Source: an uncultured Lachnospiraceae bacterium (GTDB lineage: Bacteria; Bacillota; Clostridia; Lachnospirales; Lachnospiraceae). From it: DNA of 64,000 nt. The notes under the pieces were generated by a model that did not search any database, was not told the DNA's origin, and saw only the letters and a program-made list of their open reading frames with translations. Shown here piece by piece: positions 62,082 through 64,000 of the stretch. The DNA lies in the NCBI GenBank assembly GCA_945868435.1, contig CAMBLG010000004.1, positions 1-64,000 of the forward strand. Direction: 5' to 3'. Position 1 is the first letter of the stretch; each line of letters opens with the position of its first letter. The position numbers and the translations under genes are program-made.

Positions 62082-62153
62082 CCCCTGAATTTATTTTTTC
62101 AGCAAATTTTGCGAACAAATCAAACAATTGCCAAAATGCCTGATTGGCGCAGA

Positions 62154-62813
62154 CTAAAATACCACTACTTCCTTATCTATCACCGCATAGATTACCGATT
62201 CTTTCCATTCAAGTCCGGCGGAGCCGTTGGTCTGCTCCACCACACTCTTATAAATCATGTCCTTTTGTTCTGACGGAACAAGCACTGTCATGACAACATC
62301 CGCAGCATACTCCGTATTCAGAATTGCCAGCTTCTGCTGACCGAACAAATACTGCAGTTTGCCGAGACCATTATAGTCCGTGTGGATCACCAGCTTTGTC
62401 CCCTGACATTTCTCGATAATTTTACTGGCTGCAAGTCCTGCCTGTGTCGCTGCCTGATAGGCTCGTACCAGCCCTCCCGTTCCAAGCAGCACCCCGCCAA
62501 AGTAGCGGGTGACCACAACCGCCACATTCGTAATGCCCTCCCTGAGCAGTACATCTAACATTGGCCGCCCAGCGGTCTGCGCCGGCTCTCCATCGTCCGA
62601 GCACCTTGTCATCTCCTGTCTCTCACCGATGACAAAGGCGGAGCAATTGTGTCTTGCATCCCAGTATTTTTTCTTCATCTCATTGATAAAGGCCACCGCC
62701 GCCTCCTCAGTCTCCACCGGACATACAGTAGCAATAAAGCGGGATTTCTTTTCAACGATTTCTCCCTCGCCGCCTTTATAGACAACGAGATATCCTCCAT
62801 GTTGTGTTTCCAT
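62154..62813 (-). CDS. YigZ/IMPACT-family protein
   Basis: 219 residues: N-terminal UPF0029 domain (about 15-125) with KKSRFIATVCPV, DARHNCSAFVIG and CSDDGEPAQTAGRPML, RYFGGVLLGTGGLVRAY, and a C-terminal ferredoxin-like DUF1949 part (about 135-215). Widespread; linked to translation control or regulation of GCN1-like factors, exact role unknown. It starts five bases after the penicillin-binding protein gene, forming a pair with it. Confidence 0.92.
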   Translation of the reverse strand: METQHGGYLVVYKGGEGEIVEKKSRFIATVCPVETEEAAVAFINEMKKKYWDARHNCSAFVIGERQEMTRCSDDGEPAQTAGRPMLDVLLREGITNVAVVVTRYFGGVLLGTGGLVRAYQAATQAGLAASKIIEKCQGTKLVIHTDYNGLGKLQYLFGQQKLAILNTEYAADVVMTVLVPSEQKDMIYKSVVEQTNGSAGLEWKESVIYAVIDKEVVVF

Positions 62814-62818
62814 CCGTT

Positions 62819-64000
62819 CTATCCCTGTCGCTTAAATAAGCGACGTATCAGTCCCATCATTTCTGTTCTGTTCAGATCTGCCACCGGTGGCTCGACGGGA
62901 AGGTCCGTTCCCGGATCTCCTCCGGCCGGATCATCCCCCGTTCCGGGGTCCGAGCCATTTTCCGGACCCTCCGTTTCTCCCGGATTCTCTTCATCTCCGT
63001 CTTCACCATCTGTCGGCTCTTCCGGCTCTTCCGGTTCTTCCTCCTCCGGAACATAATTCTCATCGTGAAGGGAACAGGTCTTCTCCAAAAATTCCTCCGT
63101 CGCGCAGTACTCATAATCACCGGAACCATTCTCTGCCCCGACAATAAATACGTGTTCTTCCACACACTCCTCCGGGCAGTATGGGCCTACGACTTCACCA
63201 GACTCCGTGCACACAGCAATCTTAATATGATGATCACAGTACTCCGAAGGCTCTGTTCCTTTTGCGAAGTACTCGCTGCGTACCTGGGATCCTCTCGGAT
63301 CCTGATCACACACCTCCACCTCCGGCAAAAGACCGGACTTTCCGCAAACACTTGCGCTCGTAATATTGGATGGCTTCGCAAAATCCTTTGCCTCCAGATT
63401 CTCATGTATCCGCTTCATGACCGAACGCCACAGATTTTTCGGATAGGTTGTGCCATTTCCGCCCACCTGCTTGGAATTGTCATCAAACCCGCCCCATACT
63501 ACGCAGGTATAGTAAGGCGTATATCCGGCAAACAGGGCATCACGGTTGCTGGTGGTTGTACCGGACTTGCCGGCCTGAGCCATCCCTGCTCCGAAGTAAG
63601 CTCTGGTACCTGTTCCTGAAGTCATAACATCCTTCATGGCATCCGTCAAAAGCCATGCAGTGCTTTCCTCCAGAACCTTACGGTGCTCTTTTGTCTCTGT
63701 ATTATCCAGGATCACATTTCCGTCATGATCCAGAACCTGCGTATAAAAACTCGGTTCAATGTACTCGCCCTGATTGGCAATCGTGGCATAGGCAGCTGTC
63801 AGTTCCAGGTTCGTCACGCCCTGTGTCAATCCTCCCAGAGACAGACCAAGGTTCTTGTCCGACTCCACCAGAGTAGAGATTCCAAAAGCCTCCGCATACT
63901 GGTATCCCAACTCCACACCAATATCCTGCAGCGTCTTCACCGTCACAATATTAATGGAATTCGTAATTGCCGTGCGGACACTGGTATATCCGCGGTAGCT
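62819..64000 (-). CDS. Class A penicillin-binding protein, C-terminal part (cut by window edge)
   Basis: About 393 residues of the transpeptidase end; the N-terminal glycosyltransferase lies beyond 64000. The frame stays open to the edge, entering at SYRGYTSVRTAITNSIN. The KSGTTTS triad is followed by WGGFDD, then a Cys-containing region (SVCGKSG, CDQDP, CPEEC) and an acidic Pro/Glu/Gly/Asp tail (about 320-375). It synthesises and crosslinks peptidoglycan outside the membrane. The paired cysteines may form disulfides or bind a partner. It is first of a pair with the YigZ gene. Confidence 0.92.
   Translation of the reverse strand, partial: SYRGYTSVRTAITNSINIVTVKTLQDIGVELGYQYAEAFGISTLVESDKNLGLSLGGLTQGVTNLELTAAYATIANQGEYIEPSFYTQVLDHDGNVILDNTETKEHRKVLEESTAWLLTDAMKDVMTSGTGTRAYFGAGMAQAGKSGTTTSNRDALFAGYTPYYTCVVWGGFDDNSKQVGGNGTTYPKNLWRSVMKRIHENLEAKDFAKPSNITSASVCGKSGLLPEVEVCDQDPRGSQVRSEYFAKGTEPSEYCDHHIKIAVCTESGEVVGPYCPEECVEEHVFIVGAENGSGDYEYCATEEFLEKTCSLHDENYVPEEEEPEEPEEPTDGEDGDEENPGETEGPENGSDPGTGDDPAGGDPGTDLPVEPPVADLNRTEMMGLIRRLFKRQG

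Overview
The window looks like a chromosomal segment of a low-to-mid GC Gram-positive anaerobe of the Clostridia, most likely Lachnospiraceae (genus not determined). The evidence is the gene families present (PgcA-type mutase, YbbR/CdaR, YitT, CvfB, RidA, YjfB, ComFC-YvyF, PucR-type regulator beside ftsEX), AAGGAGG-type ribosome binding sites, and intrinsic terminators. Every protein gene but one lies on the minus strand, so the window is probably one replichore arm read codirectionally from high to low coordinates. No phage, insertion sequence, CRISPR array or rRNA operon was seen.

Region by region (plus coordinates, genes mostly minus): 1-144 two copies of a 62-bp palindromic repeat. 0.16-6.2 kb: HAD phosphatase, polysaccharide deacetylase, pepF-luxS-mtnN (activated methyl cycle and AI-2), orphan carbamate kinase, GtrA. 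6.3-14.2 kb: HtrA protease, glmS, a eukaryotic-type UDP-sugar pyrophosphorylase, an LCP protein, a zinc-ribbon protein and a phosphohexomutase. 14.5-19.8 kb: secreted Ig-like/LRR proteins, a second LCP enzyme and a secreted metallo-beta-lactamase-fold protein with wall-binding repeats. 19.8-31.5 kb: a teichoic-acid-like glycopolymer locus (pyruvyl transferase, SDR, IspD/TarI-type cytidylyltransferase, TagF-like polymerase, TagGH-like exporter, double-LicD protein, glycosyltransferase, initiating sugar-phosphate transferase). 31.6-37.0 kb: ptsH, glmM, cdaR, cdaA and two uncharacterised membrane proteins. These lie in one closely packed series with the glycopolymer genes, linking c-di-AMP, hexosamine supply and surface polymer synthesis.

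37.4-45.3 kb: yvyF-like, comFC, glpK, hom, pheB, an SPFH/zinc-ribbon pair and prfB with its programmed +1 frameshift. Between prfB and a vanZ-like gene lies a 350-bp non-coding stretch that can fold into a pseudoknotted, mutually exclusive set of helices. 45.7-52.0 kb: vanZ-like gene, S41 protease, ftsX, ftsE, PucR-type regulator, YitT protein and a TagA/WecG-type glycosyltransferase whose promoter suggests a leaderless mRNA. Upstream of it is a cluster of four DnaA-box-like sites. 52.4-57.4 kb: three secreted peptidoglycan hydrolases in a row (amidase-FN3, GH25-FN3, SH3-NlpC/P60). 57.6-64 kb: the only plus-strand gene (yjfB-like), ridA, cvfB-like, acyl-ACP thioesterase, chemoreceptor, tRNA-Gln(CUG), YigZ/IMPACT protein and the 3' part of a class A penicillin-binding protein.

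The main theme is building, decorating, exporting, anchoring and remodelling the cell envelope, fed by hexosamine-phosphate enzymes (glmS, glmM, mutases, UDP-sugar pyrophosphorylase). Functions are assigned from sequence motifs and gene context only; no database search was run.
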